DNA of 64,000 nucleotides from Corticibacter populi (GCF_004217315.1 NZ_SGWR01000001.1:372001-436000), one strand, 5' to 3'. Shown: positions 36,452 to 47,841, counted from the stretch's first letter. The notes: a model not told the origin generated them from the sequence alone. A program made the numbers and translations.

Positions 36452-37432
36452 GTGTCGCAAGTACCTCCCTCCATCGCTGACCACGCCGAAACCTTCGAGA
36501 CGTGGATGCGTCGCCATCTGGCGCTGCTCGAACAGGCGCTCGATGCCTTTGTCGCGCCGGGCGCACCGCCTGATCTGGCGGCGGCCATGCGGTATGGAGT
36601 GCTGGGTGGCGGCAAGCGCCTGCGGGCCCTGTTGGTGCTGGCAGGCCAGCAGTGTGTTGCCGCCGCCACGCCGGATGGACTGGCTGGACAGGAGCTGGCC
36701 TTGCGCGCGGGCTGCGCCGTCGAACTCATCCATGCCTATTCGCTGATCCACGATGACATGCCCTGCATGGACAACGACGTGCTGCGGCGTGGCAAGCCCA
36801 CCGTGCATGTGCAGTTTGGCGAGGCAGCCGCCTTGCTCGCAGGCGATGCCATGCAGGCGCTGGCCTTCGAGCTGCTGACGCCAGGTGCCGTGGAGCACGA
36901 TGGTGAACCGGCTGGCCCGCATTCGACCATGGATGCGGCGCTGGTCATTCAGGCGCGCCTCTGCGCGACGCTCGCTCGCGCTGCGGGCCCTTGCGGCATG
37001 GCGGGCGGGCAAGCCATCGATCTGGCTCATGTGGGCAAACCCATGGCCGCCGATGCGCTGCGCCGTATGCACCGCCTCAAGACCGGCGCGCTGCTGCAGG
37101 CGAGCGTGGTGCTGGGCGCGCAATGCGTGCCACAGGCCAGTGCGCAGGCTCTGACCGCGCTGAGTCAGTATGGCAGCGCCATTGGCCTGGCCTTCCAGGT
37201 GGTGGACGACGTGCTCGACGCCACCGCCGACTCGGCCACGCTGGGCAAGACCGCCGGCAAGGACGCCGCCGACGAGAAACCCACCTACGTCTCGCTGATG
37301 GGTGTCGAGGCTGCGCAGGCCTATGCAGGGCAATTGCACGCCGAGGCGCTGGCCGCGCTGGCGGCCAGCGGACTGGCGGACACCCGCCTGCTCGGCGGTC
37401 TGGCCGATCTGGTGGTGCGGCGCCGGCATTGA
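36452..37432 (+). CDS. ispA: farnesyl diphosphate (polyprenyl) synthase
   Basis: Prenyltransferase of 326 aa that joins DMAPP and IPP units. The first aspartate-rich motif DDMPCMDND is at 101-109 and the second is [20 protein letters not shown] and the [14 protein letters not shown] segment also match. The start is a GTG at 36452 and there is no better ATG. The ~15-residue Ala/Gly insert around 145-160 ([15 protein letters not shown]) is longer than in E. coli IspA (299 aa). Together with dxs it feeds quinone and undecaprenyl synthesis. Confidence 0.95.
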   Translation: MSQVPPSIADHAETFETWMRRHLALLEQALDAFVAPGAPPDLAAAMRYGVLGGGKRLRALLVLAGQQCVAAATPDGLAGQELALRAGCAVELIHAYSLIHDDMPCMDNDVLRRGKPTVHVQFGEAAALLAGDAMQALAFELLTPGAVEHDGEPAGPHSTMDAALVIQARLCATLARAAGPCGMAGGQAIDLAHVGKPMAADALRRMHRLKTGALLQASVVLGAQCVPQASAQALTALSQYGSAIGLAFQVVDDVLDATADSATLGKTAGKDAADEKPTYVSLMGVEAAQAYAGQLHAEALAALAASGLADTRLLGGLADLVVRRRH

Positions 37433-37520
37433 CATCGCGTTGGCTTGCGCCAGATCGACCTGCGCAAATGGTCCGCCTCCGACAGGCCGGCGGCCACGAC
37501 TGAAGTACAGTAGAAGCACC

Positions 37521-39443
37521 ATGACGACAAACGGCAACGCCTCCGATTCCTATCCGATCCTCCGCCTGGTGGAAAGCCCGGCGGACCTGCGCAAGCTGCC
37601 GCGCGAGCAGTTGCGGCCGCTGGCCGACCAGTTGCGCAGCTTTTTGCTGCACAGTGTGGCGCAGACCGGCGGCCACCTCAGTTCCAATCTCGGTACGGTG
37701 GAGCTGACGGTGGCGCTGCACTACGTTTTCAACACCCCCGATGACCGGCTGGTCTGGGACGTCGGGCACCAGACCTACCCGCACAAGATCCTCACCGGCC
37801 GGCGCGAACGCATGGCCACGTTGCGCCAGTTCGGCGGTATCTCGGGTTTTCCGCTGCGCAGCGAGAGCGCGTACGACACCTTCGGCACCGCGCATTCCAG
37901 CACCAGCATCTCCGCGGCTTTCGGCATGGCACAGGCCGCGCGCCTCAAGGACGAGGACCGTTGGTCGGTCGCCATCATCGGCGATGGCGCCATGACCGCC
38001 GGCATGGCCTTCGAGGCACTCAACAACGCCGGTGTGGCCGAGGACGGCAGGCTGCTGGTCATCCTCAATGACAACGACATGAGCATCAGCCCTCCGGTTG
38101 GGGCGCTCAACCGCTACCTGGCGCAGTTGATGAGTGGCCAGTTCTACGCGGCGGCCAAGAATGTCGGCAAATCGGTGCTCAAGCCGGTGCCGCCGCTCTT
38201 CGAGCTGGCCAAGCGCTTCGAGCAGCATGCCAAGGGCATGGTGGTGCCGGCCACGCTGTTCGAGAAGTTCGGTTTCAATTACATCGGCCCGATCGATGGT
38301 CACGACCTCGAATCGCTGATCCCCACGCTGGAGAACATCCGCAACCTCAAGGGTCCGCAGTTCCTGCACGTGGTCACGAAGAAGGGGCAGGGCTACCGGC
38401 TGGCCGAGGCCGACCCGGTCGCCTACCACGGTCCTTCGAAGTTCGATCCGGCCGTCGGCATCACCAAGCCGGCCGCGCCGCCGCGCCGCACCTTCACGCA
38501 GGTGTTCGGGCAATGGCTGTGCGACATGGCGGCCGAAGATGAGCGGCTGGTGGGCATCACTCCAGCGATGCGCGAGGGCTCGGGCATGGTCGAGTTCCAC
38601 CGGCGCTTTCCCGATCGCTATTTCGACGTCGGCATTGCCGAGCAGCATGCCGTGACCTTTGCCGCGGGCCTGGCCACCGAAGGCCTCAAGCCGGTGGTGG
38701 CGATCTACTCCACCTTCTTGCAGCGCGGTTATGACCAGTTGATTCATGATGTGGCGCTGCAGAACCTGCCGGTGGTGTTTGCACTCGACCGCGCCGGCCT
38801 GGTCGGCGCAGACGGCGCGACCCACGCCGGTGCCTATGACATCGCCTATGTGCGTTGCATTCCGAACATGAGCATGGCCTGTCCCGCCGATGAACGCGAG
38901 TGCCGCCAGTTGCTGTCGAGCGCCTACGCGCAGCAGCACCCGGTCTGCGTGCGTTATCCGCGCGGCGCCGGCGTGGGCGAGGAGCCGCTGGCCGATCTGG
39001 TGCCGCTGCCGTTCGGCAAGGGCGAGTTGCGCCGCCAGGCCCAGGCCGCACCCGCGGGACAGCGGGTTGCGGTGCTGGCTTTCGGCACGCTGCTGTATCC
39101 GGCGCTGCAGGCCGCCGAGGCGCTGGACCTCTCGGTGGTCAACATGCGCTGGGCCAAGCCGCTCGACGAGGACTTGCTGCGTGAGGTGGCCTTGGCACAC
39201 GACGCGCTGGTGACTCTGGAAGAGGGCTGTGTGATGGGCGGCGCCGGCAGCGCGGTGCTCGAGTCCCTGCAGCGTCTGCAACTGCAGCGGCCCGTGCTGC
39301 AGCTGGGTTTGCCCGATGCCTTCATCCCGCACGGCGATCCGGCCAGGCTGCTGGCTCTGCAAGGCCTCGATGCCGAGGGCATCGAGCGGCAGATCCGCGC
39401 GCGCTTTGGCTTCTGGCCAGGGACCGCTGCGGTGCAGGCATAG
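37521..39443 (+). CDS. dxs: 1-deoxy-D-xylulose-5-phosphate synthase
   Basis: Thiamine-diphosphate enzyme of 640 aa, the first step of the MEP isoprenoid pathway (pyruvate plus glyceraldehyde-3-phosphate). The chosen ATG at 37521 gives the standard length. Visible are [37 protein letters not shown], the ThDP/Mg motif [18 protein letters not shown] and, in the transketolase domain, [20 protein letters not shown]. It lies 88 bp after ispA, so it is likely co-transcribed. Confidence 0.97.
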   Translation: MTTNGNASDSYPILRLVESPADLRKLPREQLRPLADQLRSFLLHSVAQTGGHLSSNLGTVELTVALHYVFNTPDDRLVWDVGHQTYPHKILTGRRERMATLRQFGGISGFPLRSESAYDTFGTAHSSTSISAAFGMAQAARLKDEDRWSVAIIGDGAMTAGMAFEALNNAGVAEDGRLLVILNDNDMSISPPVGALNRYLAQLMSGQFYAAAKNVGKSVLKPVPPLFELAKRFEQHAKGMVVPATLFEKFGFNYIGPIDGHDLESLIPTLENIRNLKGPQFLHVVTKKGQGYRLAEADPVAYHGPSKFDPAVGITKPAAPPRRTFTQVFGQWLCDMAAEDERLVGITPAMREGSGMVEFHRRFPDRYFDVGIAEQHAVTFAAGLATEGLKPVVAIYSTFLQRGYDQLIHDVALQNLPVVFALDRAGLVGADGATHAGAYDIAYVRCIPNMSMACPADERECRQLLSSAYAQQHPVCVRYPRGAGVGEEPLADLVPLPFGKGELRRQAQAAPAGQRVAVLAFGTLLYPALQAAEALDLSVVNMRWAKPLDEDLLREVALAHDALVTLEEGCVMGGAGSAVLESLQRLQLQRPVLQLGLPDAFIPHGDPARLLALQGLDAEGIERQIRARFGFWPGTAAVQA

Positions 39444-39551
39444 ACCATACCGGCCCGGATGGAGCGTTCCTCAATGCAAGGCCGGCCCCCGAGGGTGATG
39501 GCGCATGCGGGGCACAGATGTCCGGCCACCATGTTTCAACAGGAGATAGCG

Positions 39552-39824
39552 ATGAAAAAACAGACCTTCATATGGATGGGCAGTGCGGTGCTGAGCCTGG
39601 CTGGCTGTGCCAGCAGCCAGGGTGGTGGCGCGGCCGCCGGGGGTGCGGACAGGACGGCAGTTGGCATGGCCAACCCGGCATCGGTGTATTGCCAGAGCCT
39701 TGGCGGCCGCTCGGAGCCGGTACAGGGCGCCAATGGCGTCTACAGCATCTGCCATTTGCCCGATGGCACGCAGATCGAGGAATGGGAGCTGTACCGCCGC
39801 GACCATCCGCAAACGCCGCGCTGA
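39552..39824 (+). CDS. DUF333 lipoprotein
   Basis: Lipoprotein of 90 aa with AGGAG about seven bases upstream of the ATG. The signal segment ends in LAGC (VLSLAGCASS). The mature domain matches DUF333 (often labelled putative hemolysin): NPASVYCQSLGGR, then CHLPDGTQIEEWELYRRDH. Cys residues at the start and middle may form a disulfide. Function unknown; it is a short monocistronic gene downstream of dxs. Confidence 0.88.
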   Translation: MKKQTFIWMGSAVLSLAGCASSQGGGAAAGGADRTAVGMANPASVYCQSLGGRSEPVQGANGVYSICHLPDGTQIEEWELYRRDHPQTPR

Positions 39825-39887
39825 ATGGCGTCCCCGCGCATGACGTGCCGCGAGCTCACGCGCAGGACGGCGACTTGACCTGCAGCT

Positions 39888-41390
39888 TCACTGAGGCGTG
39901 AGCTTCAGATGGAAACCCAGCTTTTCCCAGGCTGCGATTTCTTCTTGCAGCAGGTAGTAGGACTGCGGATGGCGCTCGGGCCAGTCACCATCGATGCCTA
40001 GGCGCAGGTTCTGGTTTTTCACGGCCGACCAGTGCAGAGCGGAGAGCTCCGGCTCCCGGCGGGCATTGCACAGCAGCAGCGCCAGTCGCAGGCACAGCAG
40101 CTGCCAGGCGAATATCGGATCGGCATCGATCTGCGCAGCCACCTTCTTGAGCTTGCCGCGATGGCCGACGATCAACTGCGCCAGCCGGCTGCGCTCGGAG
40201 GGCAGAAAGCCCGGGCAATCACCATGCTCGATGATGTAGGCGCCATGGTGGTGGTAGCGCTCATAGGCGATGCTGATGCCGATTTCGTGCAATTGCGCAG
40301 CCCACTGCAGAATCTGCAAATCCTGCCCGGTGGCCTTGGGCAGCTTCCAGGCTTGCCAGATGCTGCGGGCCGTGCGGGCCAGCCGGTCACCCTGCAGCCG
40401 GTCGTAGCCAAAGCGATTGAGCAGGCTGTCCACCGATTTCTGGCGGATGTCGCGCTGGGCATCGCTGCCATCGGCCTCGCGCTGGATCAGGTCCAGCAGC
40501 GCGCCCTGGCGCAGCGCGCCATCCGAGACCTTCAGCTCGGCAAAGCCGAGCATGTCCATCAACGAGACCAGGATGCACACACCGCCGCTGATGACGGCCC
40601 GCCGGTCCTCGCGCAGGCCGGGCAGTTCGATGCGATCGATGTACTGCATGTCGATCAGCATGGCCCTGAGCTGCGCCAGACCCTTGCGGGTAACGGTTTT
40701 CTCAGGCCCGCCCAGCTGGTGCAGCACTTGGGCGACGGCGGCCATGGTGCCCGAGGCACCATAGACGTGTTCGCGCGAATGGCCGGCGAAGCGGTCCAGC
40801 CATTCCTCGATCTGGGCATTGGCGGCAACCTCCGCCTTGGCAAAGGCCTTGGCGGTCAGCTTGCCGTCCGCGAAGAAGCGCTGCGACCATGACACGCTGC
40901 CCTGTGCCAGCGAGATCGCCTCGCGCGGCGTCTGCCCGACGCCGGCGATGATCTCCGTGGAACGCCCGCCAATGTCGATGACCAGGCGTTCCTCGGCTTC
41001 GTTGAGTGGCAGCAGGTAGGAGACGCCCTGGTAGATCAGGCGTGCTTCCTCCTGTCCGGAGATCACCTCGATCGGGTGGCCGAGCAGCTGCTGGGCCTTT
41101 TGCAGGAAAGTGGCGCGGTTACGGGCTTCGCGCAGGGTCTGTGTGGCCAGGGCCCGCACCTGCTGGGGCTTGAAGCCCTGCAGGCGTTCGCCAAAGCGTG
41201 CCAGGCATTGCCAGCCGCGCTCCATGGCTTCCTCGGTGAGCATGCCGTCGGCATCGAGGCCACCGCCCTGGCGCACCGTCTCCTTGATGTAGTCGACCCG
41301 TTGCAGGTGACCATTGTTGTAAATGCTGATTTCGAGTCGGAAGCTGTTGGAGCCAAGGTCCACCGCCGCCAGGCGTTCGCCGTCTTTCAT
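39888..41390 (-). CDS. ppx: exopolyphosphatase (Ppx/GppA family)
   Basis: Enzyme of 500 aa that removes terminal phosphate from polyphosphate; GppA activity on pppGpp cannot be excluded. The ASKHA-type phosphate loops are VDLGSNSFRLEI near the N-terminus and VIDIGGRSTEII around residue 140; the GASGTMAAVAQVL segment is next. The C-terminal HD-like part (LHEIGISIAYERYHHHGAYIIEHGDCPGF) matches the long Ppx form. The 108 bp between this gene and the next hold no clear element. Confidence 0.93.
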   Translation of the reverse strand: MKDGERLAAVDLGSNSFRLEISIYNNGHLQRVDYIKETVRQGGGLDADGMLTEEAMERGWQCLARFGERLQGFKPQQVRALATQTLREARNRATFLQKAQQLLGHPIEVISGQEEARLIYQGVSYLLPLNEAEERLVIDIGGRSTEIIAGVGQTPREAISLAQGSVSWSQRFFADGKLTAKAFAKAEVAANAQIEEWLDRFAGHSREHVYGASGTMAAVAQVLHQLGGPEKTVTRKGLAQLRAMLIDMQYIDRIELPGLREDRRAVISGGVCILVSLMDMLGFAELKVSDGALRQGALLDLIQREADGSDAQRDIRQKSVDSLLNRFGYDRLQGDRLARTARSIWQAWKLPKATGQDLQILQWAAQLHEIGISIAYERYHHHGAYIIEHGDCPGFLPSERSRLAQLIVGHRGKLKKVAAQIDADPIFAWQLLCLRLALLLCNARREPELSALHWSAVKNQNLRLGIDGDWPERHPQSYYLLQEEIAAWEKLGFHLKLTPQ

Positions 41391-41498
41391 GAGTCAGGGT
41401 TTCCAGTGTTTCCCCGCATTGTAGAGGGGCATTGGCGGGGCCAACTGTCAACGATATCCCTGCATCATGAAGGAATCATGACAGATGTGCTGCGCAGC

Positions 41499-42662
41499 CT
41501 ACATGGATTCCTCCAGCATCTGGCGGTAGTCGGCCGCACTGGCCAGGCGCGGGTTGGTGGCATGGCAATGGTCGGCCATGGCACGCTCGATGATGGTCTC
41601 GAACTGTGCCTGGCACACTCCCATGGCAGCCAGCCCGATGGGCATGCCCAGTTCGGCATTGCGGTCGCGCACGGCCTGGGCCAGTTGTCCGGCCACGGCG
41701 CTGGCGTCGGCACCTTGGGCAACCTCCAGGCCCATGGCGTGGGCCATGCGGTGCAGGCGCCGTTGCTGCTGCACCGATGGGGCTTGCGCGTTGAAGCGCA
41801 GCACCGCCGGCAGGAAGAGGGCGTTGAGCGTGCCGTGGTGCAGGCGCGGGTCAATGCCGCCCAGGCTGTGGCTGAGCGAGTGCACGCAGCCCAGTCCCTT
41901 CTGGAAGGCCATGGCGCCCTGCATGCTGGCGGCCATCATGTTCAGGCGTGCGTCGCGGTCCTGGCCGTCTCGGGTGGCTGCCGCGATGTGTTGCCAGCCG
42001 CGCCCGAGCCCGTCGAGGGCAATGCCGTCGGCCGGCGGATTGAAGGCTGCGGACATGAAGGTTTCCATGCAGTGCGCGATGGCATCCATGCCGGTGGCCG
42101 CCGTCAGGCTGGCAGGCAGGTCCAACGTCAACGCCGGGTCGCAAATGGCCACGCGCGGTACCAAATGCCAGGAGTGAAAGCCCAGTTTGCGGCCGTCGTC
42201 GACGATGATGATGGCGCCGCGCGCGACTTCGCTGCCGGTGCCGCTGGTGGTCGGGATGGCGACGAGCGGTGCGACGGCAGCCGTGATGCGCGCCGAGCCG
42301 CCTTCGATGGTGGCGTAGTCCCTGAGTGGCCCCTGGTGCGTGGCCGCAATGGCCACGCCCTTGGCGCAGTCGATCGAAGAGCCGCCGCCCAGCGCGATCA
42401 GGCCGTCGCAACGGTGCTCGCGGTAGAGTGCGGCGGCGGCGCGCACGGCCGCTTCGGTGGGGTTCGAGGGTGTTTGTTCGAACACCGCGCAGAACCGCTC
42501 GCCGAGTTGCTGGCGGGCTTGCCGCACGATGCCGGCGGCGGCCACGCCGGCATCGCTGACGATCAGCGGGCGGGCGATGCCGATGCGCTCGCACTCCTGC
42601 GGCAGCAGCGCGAGGGCGCCGAAGTCGAACTGGACCTGGGTGACGTATTGAATGAGGGCCAT
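41499..42662 (-). CDS. iron-containing alcohol dehydrogenase
   Basis: Type III (Fe-dependent) alcohol dehydrogenase of 387 aa. The NAD-binding [16 protein letters not shown] and [16 protein letters not shown] are standard, with iron ligands in [12 protein letters not shown] (about residue 195) and [25 protein letters not shown]. Start at the ATG of MALIQYVTQ. No linked pathway genes; the substrate could be a short alcohol, a maleylacetate-like acid or an aldehyde. Confidence 0.92.
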   Translation of the reverse strand: MALIQYVTQVQFDFGALALLPQECERIGIARPLIVSDAGVAAAGIVRQARQQLGERFCAVFEQTPSNPTEAAVRAAAALYREHRCDGLIALGGGSSIDCAKGVAIAATHQGPLRDYATIEGGSARITAAVAPLVAIPTTSGTGSEVARGAIIIVDDGRKLGFHSWHLVPRVAICDPALTLDLPASLTAATGMDAIAHCMETFMSAAFNPPADGIALDGLGRGWQHIAAATRDGQDRDARLNMMAASMQGAMAFQKGLGCVHSLSHSLGGIDPRLHHGTLNALFLPAVLRFNAQAPSVQQQRRLHRMAHAMGLEVAQGADASAVAGQLAQAVRDRNAELGMPIGLAAMGVCQAQFETIIERAMADHCHATNPRLASAADYRQMLEESM

Positions 42663-42866
42663 GTGAAGTCTCCTGCGCGTTGTCCTGAATGCCTTTTGCA
42701 AACTTTATCGGCACAACGGCCGGCCGGTCTTATGGCAAGCCCTGAGAAAGCCGCCAATTTCGGGCATTGACCTGCCCGACCGCCGCGTTGGCGACAGGCA
42801 TTGCCGTGGTGGCTGCACGCGCAGCGAGTTGCCGGCACAATACCGGCCGCGAGCACTACCCGACAC

Positions 42867-42889
42867 TGCGGCACAGTGACAGTGCCGCA
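42867..42889. promoter_or_regulatory. inverted repeat upstream of the esterase gene
   Basis: TGCGGCAC/GTGCCGCA with a 7-nt loop, 26 bp before the start codon. It could be an operator or a leader hairpin; no T-run follows. Confidence 0.4.
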
Positions 42890-42915
42890 ATACCAAGGAC
42901 ACAGGCACCAACACC

Positions 42916-43887
42916 ATGAGCACACCGACACATGAACCCTGGTGGGCGGAGTTGACGCCGGCGATGCGCAGCGTGCTCGAACGCATGGCGCGCGCCGGCC
43001 ATCCGCCGCTCTACACCCTGAGTGCGCAGAAGGCGCGGCAGGCCTACAGCCTGGGCTCCCAGGTGCTGGAGGAGACAGCACCAGAACTGGCGCGCACGCT
43101 CGACACCCGGATTCCTGCCCGCGACGGTCATGCCATGCCGGTGCGCCTGTATGTTCCGCAGGCGGCCACAGGCCAGGCCTTGCCGGCGGTACTGTATCTG
43201 CATGGCGGCGGCTTCACGATCGGCGGAATCGGTACCCATGACGTGCTGTGCCGGCGCCTGGCCCACAACACGGGGGCCGCCGTGGTGTCGCTCGAATACC
43301 GGATGGCGCCTGAACACCGTTTCCCCACCGCCGTCGACGATACCTGGGATGCGCTGGCGTGGCTAGCTCGGCATGGCCGCGCATGGGAACTGGATGCCGG
43401 GCGCCTGGCCGTGGCGGGTGACAGCGCCGGCGGCACGCTGGCTGCGGTGCTGGCCCTGCTGGCCCGCGATGCTGGCCTGCCGCTGCATGCCCAAGTGCTG
43501 ATCTATCCCGGCACCTGCGCGCATCAGGACACACCCTCACATCGGTGCTACGCCAACGGGCCGGTGCTGAGCAAACCGATGATCGACTGGTTCTTCGACC
43601 AGTACATTCCGCAGGCACAGCGCGAGGACTGGCGCTTCGCACCGCTGCTGGCGCCCGAACTCGATGGTGTGGCGCCAGCGCTTTTCGTGCTGGCCGAGTG
43701 CGATCCGCTGGTGGATGAGGGCATTGCCTATGCCGACCGCCTGCGCATGGCGGGCGTGCCGGTGCAACTGGAACTGTTTCGTGGCGTAGCGCATGAATTC
43801 ATCAAGATGGGCCGCGCGCTGCGCGAGGCCCAGCAGGCCCATGCGGCCATCGGCGCGTTCCTGCATGAAGCGTTTGCGCAGGAGTGA
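42916..43887 (+). CDS. alpha/beta hydrolase, HSL-type esterase
   Basis: Carboxylesterase of the hormone-sensitive-lipase family, 323 aa, cytoplasmic. The oxyanion motif HGGGF is at 96-100 and the nucleophile is S170 in GDSAGG. The acid is probably the Asp in CDPLVDEG and the base the His in VAHEF. Members of this family hydrolyse short-chain esters. The TGA stop at 43885 is followed within four bases by a copy of the terminal repeat family. Confidence 0.92.
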   Translation: MSTPTHEPWWAELTPAMRSVLERMARAGHPPLYTLSAQKARQAYSLGSQVLEETAPELARTLDTRIPARDGHAMPVRLYVPQAATGQALPAVLYLHGGGFTIGGIGTHDVLCRRLAHNTGAAVVSLEYRMAPEHRFPTAVDDTWDALAWLARHGRAWELDAGRLAVAGDSAGGTLAAVLALLARDAGLPLHAQVLIYPGTCAHQDTPSHRCYANGPVLSKPMIDWFFDQYIPQAQREDWRFAPLLAPELDGVAPALFVLAECDPLVDEGIAYADRLRMAGVPVQLELFRGVAHEFIKMGRALREAQQAHAAIGAFLHEAFAQE

Positions 43888-43890
43888 GTC

Positions 43891-43995
43891 TCAGAGCGTG
43901 TCCATATAGTCTCGCCACGCAGTTGCATGGCAGCGCCATGCTCCTCGGTTTTCAGGCACAACGGCAAACGCGCCGAGGCTTTGAACACGCTCTCA
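43891..43995. repeat. 105-bp element of the AGAACCTGTT-like repeat family
   Basis: Imperfect inverted ends TCAGAGCGTGTCCA (43891-43904) and TTGAACACGCTCTCA (43981-43995). The interior carries the palindrome CATGGCAGCGCCATG, like CATGGCGTTGCCATG in the 12772 element. Its right end, read on the minus strand (TGAGAGCGTGTTCAA), provides the TGA stop of ppsR. It fills the gap between two convergent genes. Confidence 0.6.
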
Positions 43996-44829
43996 AGCGT
44001 AGCGGCCCGTGCCGATGCCATTTTGCGGCTTGAGCACCTGGAGGATGGTGGTCGAGATCTCCTCGATCGACTTGGTCGTCGTCGACAGCCAATTGATGCC
44101 ATGGCGGCGCATCATGGCTTCGGCCTCGGCCACCTCCATGCGGCAATTGGCCAGGCTGGCATAGCGTGAGCCGGGGCGTCTTTCGTTGCGGATTTCGGAC
44201 AGACGCTCGGGCTGGATGGTCAGCCCGAACAGTTTCTTCTTGAGCGGCACCAGCGCGGGCGGCATCTGGTTGCGGTCGAAATCCTCCGGAATCAGCGGGT
44301 AGTTGGCTACCTTCAGGCCGTATTGCATGGCCAGGTACAGGCTGGTGGGCGTCTTGCCGCTGCGGCTGACGCCGATCAGGATCACGTCGGCGCTGGAGAG
44401 GTCGGTGTTGGACTGCCCGTCGTCATGCGCCAGCGTGTAATTGATGGCCTCCATGCGGTCGGAGTATTCCTTGCTCTTGCTGATATCGGTGAAGCGCCCG
44501 ACACGGTGGTGCGACTTGGCGCCCAGTTCTTCCTCCAGCGGGTGAACGAAGGTGCCGAACATGTCCATGACCATGCCCTTGCAGTGCTCGACGAAGGTGG
44601 CCTGGATGTCCGGGTTGACCAGGGTGGTGAAGACGATGGGCTTGCGCTTTTCCAGCTCGAACGTGTGGTTGATCTGGCGCACCGCCTGGTGGGCCTTGTC
44701 GACCGTATCGATGAAGGGCAGGCGCAGCTTGCGCACGCTCAGGTCGAACTGGGCCATGATGGCGTTGCCGAAGGCCTCGGCGGTGATGCCGGTGCCGTCG
44801 GAGACGAAGTAAACGGTTCGGTTGTGCAT
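43993..44829 (-). CDS. ppsR: PEP synthase regulatory protein (kinase and pyrophosphorylase)
   Basis: Bifunctional DUF299-family enzyme of 278 aa. It inactivates PpsA by ADP-dependent phosphorylation of the catalytic-loop threonine and reactivates it by phosphate-dependent dephosphorylation. Markers: [19 protein letters not shown] at the N-terminus and the P-loop GVSRSGKT at 153-160, with [21 protein letters not shown] after it. It is divergent from ppsA, its target. Confidence 0.96.
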   Translation of the reverse strand: MHNRTVYFVSDGTGITAEAFGNAIMAQFDLSVRKLRLPFIDTVDKAHQAVRQINHTFELEKRKPIVFTTLVNPDIQATFVEHCKGMVMDMFGTFVHPLEEELGAKSHHRVGRFTDISKSKEYSDRMEAINYTLAHDDGQSNTDLSSADVILIGVSRSGKTPTSLYLAMQYGLKVANYPLIPEDFDRNQMPPALVPLKKKLFGLTIQPERLSEIRNERRPGSRYASLANCRMEVAEAEAMMRRHGINWLSTTTKSIEEISTTILQVLKPQNGIGTGRYA

Positions 44830-45268
44830 GAATGGGGTTGGGCTGGATCGGAGGGCACAGGCGATCGGGCCGGCGGGCCCGTCGCAGCCCGCATCATAGT
44901 GGCAAGCCGCGTGGCGACCCTGGCGTTCGTCAAGCTGCTCGGCCTTGCCGCCATGACGCGGCCAAAACCCCTACAATATCCCGTCGGCATTGACGCCTGC
45001 GCCTTGTACCTCATATGCATTGGGTGATTTCGGGGTTCCAGCCCCTTGATCGGTTTGCTCGTGCGAGATGCGGAGCACACGGCCTGCCAGATATTCTTCA
45101 CTTCCTGATACCTCATCCTGCCCCATCTGCCATGCTGCTGGTCGTCCCACAACCAGAACAAGCAAAGCGCCCGCAGCCAGGCCTGCGGCAGGATTCGTCG
45201 TGCGCGCGCCCAGGCCCCATGGCTGGTCGGGCCCGCCGCCACCGGTTTTTTACTTCTGGAGTCTTCCC
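44830..45268. promoter_or_regulatory. divergent control region of ppsR and ppsA
   Basis: A 439-bp non-coding gap. A possible -10 TACAAT lies at 44972-44977 on the plus strand, although its -35 is unclear and it would leave a leader of nearly 300 nt. The same CAATATCCCGTC string recurs upstream of the antiporter operon (34218). CTGGAG at 45256 is the ppsA ribosome-binding site. Confidence 0.4.
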
Positions 45269-47683
45269 ATGTCCGAGCGTTTTGATGCGGCCGCCCTGGT
45301 CGTACCGTTTGAAAACCTGAGAATGAGCGACGTCGAGGTCGTTGGCGGCAAGAACGCCAGCCTTGGCGAGATGATCTCCCAGCTGCCGCAGGGCGTGCGC
45401 GTGCCCACCGGCTTTGCCACCACTGCCCACGCCTTCCGCGAGTTTCTCAAGTACGATGGCCTGGCCGACAAAATCAGCCAGCGCCTGGCGAAGCTGAATG
45501 TCGATGACGTGCGGGCTCTGGCCGAGGCTGGCGCCGAGATCCGCCACCTGGTCGAGTCGCAACCGTTCCCGCCGGAACTGGAGAAGGCCATTCGCGAGGC
45601 CTTTGCGAAGCTGAGCGAGGGCAATGACAAGGCTTCCTTCGCCGTGCGCTCCTCGGCCACCGCGGAAGACCTGCCCGATGCCTCGTTCGCCGGCCAGCAG
45701 GAGACCTTTCTGAACGTGGTCGGCATCGACGACGTGCTGGCCAAGGCCAAGGAAGTCTTCGCCTCCCTCTACAACGACCGCGCCATCAGCTACCGCGTGC
45801 ACAAGGGCTTCGCGCATGACGTGGTGGCCTTGTCGGTGGGCGTGCAGCGCATGGTGCGCTCGGACACCGGCGCGGCCGGCGTGATGTTCACCATCGATAC
45901 CGAATCCGGTTTCGAGGACGTGGTCTTCATCACCGCCAGCTATGGCCTGGGCGAGACGGTGGTGCAGGGCGCCGTCAACCCCGACGAGTTCTATGTGCAC
46001 AAGCCCAGCCTCAAGGCTGGCAAGAAATCGGTGATCCGGCGCAACCTGGGCTCCAAGCTGATCCAGATGGTGTTCTCCTCGCCCGAGGAAAAGGCCGCCA
46101 CCGGCAAGCTGGTGCAGACCGTGGACGTGCCGCACGAGCATCGCAACCGCTATTCGCTTGGCGACGCCGACGTCGAGCAACTGGCCCAGTACGCGCTGGT
46201 GATTGAGCAGCACTATGGCCGCCCGATGGACATCGAGTGGGGCAAAGACGGCACCGACGGTCACATCTACATCCTCCAGGCCCGCCCGGAGACCGTCAAG
46301 AGCCAGTCCAAGGGCAAGGCCGAGCAGCGCTTCAAGCTGCTGGGCACCGGCACGGTGCTCAGCGAGGGCCGTGCCATCGGCCAGAAGATTGGCACGGGCC
46401 CGGTGCGCCTGGTCCATGACATTGCCGAGATGGACAAGGTCCAACCCGGCGACGTGCTGGTCACCGACATGACTGACCCGAACTGGGAGCCGGTGATGAA
46501 GCGCGCCAGCGCCATCGTCACCAACCGCGGCGGGCGCACCTGCCACGCCGCCATCATCGCGCGCGAGCTGGGCATTCCGGCCGTGGTGGGCACGGGCGAC
46601 GCCACCGACCGCCTCAAGGAAGGCGCGCTGGTGACGGTGAGCTGCGCCGAGGGCGATACCGGCCGCATCTATGATGGCCTGCTCGAGACCGAGGTGGTCG
46701 AGGAACTGCGTGGCGAGATGCCCGAGATCCCGACCAAGATCATGATGAACGTGGGCAACCCCCAGCTGGCCTTCGACTTCGCCCAGATGCCCAATGACGG
46801 CGTGGGCCTGGCGCGGCTGGAATTCATCATCAACAACAACATCGGCGTGCATCCCAAGGCCATCCTGGACTACCCGAACGTGGCGCCGGACCTCAAGAGC
46901 GCCGTCGAGTCGGTTGCGCGCGGGCATGCCTCGCCGCGCGCTTTCTACGTGGACAAGGTCGCCGAAGGTGTGGCCACCATCGCCGCTGCGTTCTATCCGA
47001 AGCCGGTGATCGTGCGCCTGTCGGACTTCAAGAGCAACGAATACCGCAAGCTCATCGGCGGCAGCCGCTATGAGCCGGAGGAAGAGAACCCAATGCTGGG
47101 CTTCCGCGGCGCGACCCGCTACATCAGCGAGGACTTCCGCGAGGCCTTCGAGATGGAGTGCGCGGCCTTGAAGCGCGTGCGTGAGGAAATGGGCCTGACC
47201 AATGTCGAGATCATGGTGCCCTTCGTGCGCACGCTGAAGCAGGCCGCCGCAGTCGAGGAATTGCTGGCTGCCAACGGCCTCAAGCGTGGCGAGAACGGCT
47301 TGCGCCTGATCATGATGTGCGAGGTGCCGAGCAACGCCATCCTGGCCGACCAGTTCCTCGAGTATTTCGACGGCTTCTCGATCGGCTCGAACGACCTGAC
47401 CCAGCTGACGCTGGGCCTGGACCGTGATTCGGGCCTGGAGCTGCTGGCTGCCGACTTCGACGAACGCGATCCGGCGCTCAAGTTCATGCTCTCGCGCGCC
47501 ATCGCCGCCTGCAAGGCCCGGGGCAAGTATGTGGGGATCTGCGGCCAGGGTCCCAGCGACCACCCGGACTTCGCACTCTGGCTGGCGGAGGAAGGCATTG
47601 CCTCGATCTCGCTCAACCCCGACAGCGTGGTGAACACCTGGCAGCAATTGGCGGAGCAAGCCAGCAAGGCGGCCAAGGCCTGA
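45269..47683 (+). CDS. ppsA: phosphoenolpyruvate synthase
   Basis: Gluconeogenic enzyme of 804 aa converting pyruvate and ATP to PEP, AMP and phosphate. The N-terminal ATP-grasp domain has [11 protein letters not shown] and [18 protein letters not shown]. The mobile phosphohistidine domain has [16 protein letters not shown] with catalytic H426, next to the threonine that PpsR modifies. The C-terminal TIM barrel contains [32 protein letters not shown] and GICGQGPSD. The ATG at 45269 gives the standard N-terminus; the open frame upstream is not conserved. A terminator follows. Confidence 0.97.
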   Translation: MSERFDAAALVVPFENLRMSDVEVVGGKNASLGEMISQLPQGVRVPTGFATTAHAFREFLKYDGLADKISQRLAKLNVDDVRALAEAGAEIRHLVESQPFPPELEKAIREAFAKLSEGNDKASFAVRSSATAEDLPDASFAGQQETFLNVVGIDDVLAKAKEVFASLYNDRAISYRVHKGFAHDVVALSVGVQRMVRSDTGAAGVMFTIDTESGFEDVVFITASYGLGETVVQGAVNPDEFYVHKPSLKAGKKSVIRRNLGSKLIQMVFSSPEEKAATGKLVQTVDVPHEHRNRYSLGDADVEQLAQYALVIEQHYGRPMDIEWGKDGTDGHIYILQARPETVKSQSKGKAEQRFKLLGTGTVLSEGRAIGQKIGTGPVRLVHDIAEMDKVQPGDVLVTDMTDPNWEPVMKRASAIVTNRGGRTCHAAIIARELGIPAVVGTGDATDRLKEGALVTVSCAEGDTGRIYDGLLETEVVEELRGEMPEIPTKIMMNVGNPQLAFDFAQMPNDGVGLARLEFIINNNIGVHPKAILDYPNVAPDLKSAVESVARGHASPRAFYVDKVAEGVATIAAAFYPKPVIVRLSDFKSNEYRKLIGGSRYEPEEENPMLGFRGATRYISEDFREAFEMECAALKRVREEMGLTNVEIMVPFVRTLKQAAAVEELLAANGLKRGENGLRLIMMCEVPSNAILADQFLEYFDGFSIGSNDLTQLTLGLDRDSGLELLAADFDERDPALKFMLSRAIAACKARGKYVGICGQGPSDHPDFALWLAEEGIASISLNPDSVVNTWQQLAEQASKAAKA

Positions 47684-47756
47684 TCGGCCTACGCACCGTT
47701 ATGGGTACCTGCTGCGGCAGGGGGCCCGTGGAAGGTGCCTGATGCCGGATGCGCAA

Positions 47757-47791
47757 AGCGGGGTGACCTCTGGCAGGTCAACCCGCTTTTT
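47757..47791 (+). terminator. rho-independent terminator of ppsA
   Basis: A 13-bp stem AGCGGGGTGACCT/AGGTCAACCCGCT with one G-A mismatch, a 5-nt loop, then five T (the last base of the stem included). It lies 74 nt after the ppsA stop. Confidence 0.88.
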
Positions 47792-47841
47792 CGTTGGCGA
47801 TGACCGATCAGGCCTCGCCAGGTCTTGCCCTGCAGCCGCGT

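Noticed and set aside
37077-39362. 761-codon minus-strand frame opposite ispA and dxs
   Set aside because: Antisense shadow; both sense genes are complete and canonical.
44974-44997. Possible riboswitch or RNA leader of ppsA
   Set aside because: The roughly 300-nt leader has no recognisable conserved RNA motif; only a shared short string was seen.
45113-47659. 848-codon open frame on the minus strand inside ppsA
   Set aside because: It mirrors ppsA codon for codon, has no recognisable domain, and is the usual antisense open frame of high-GC genes.
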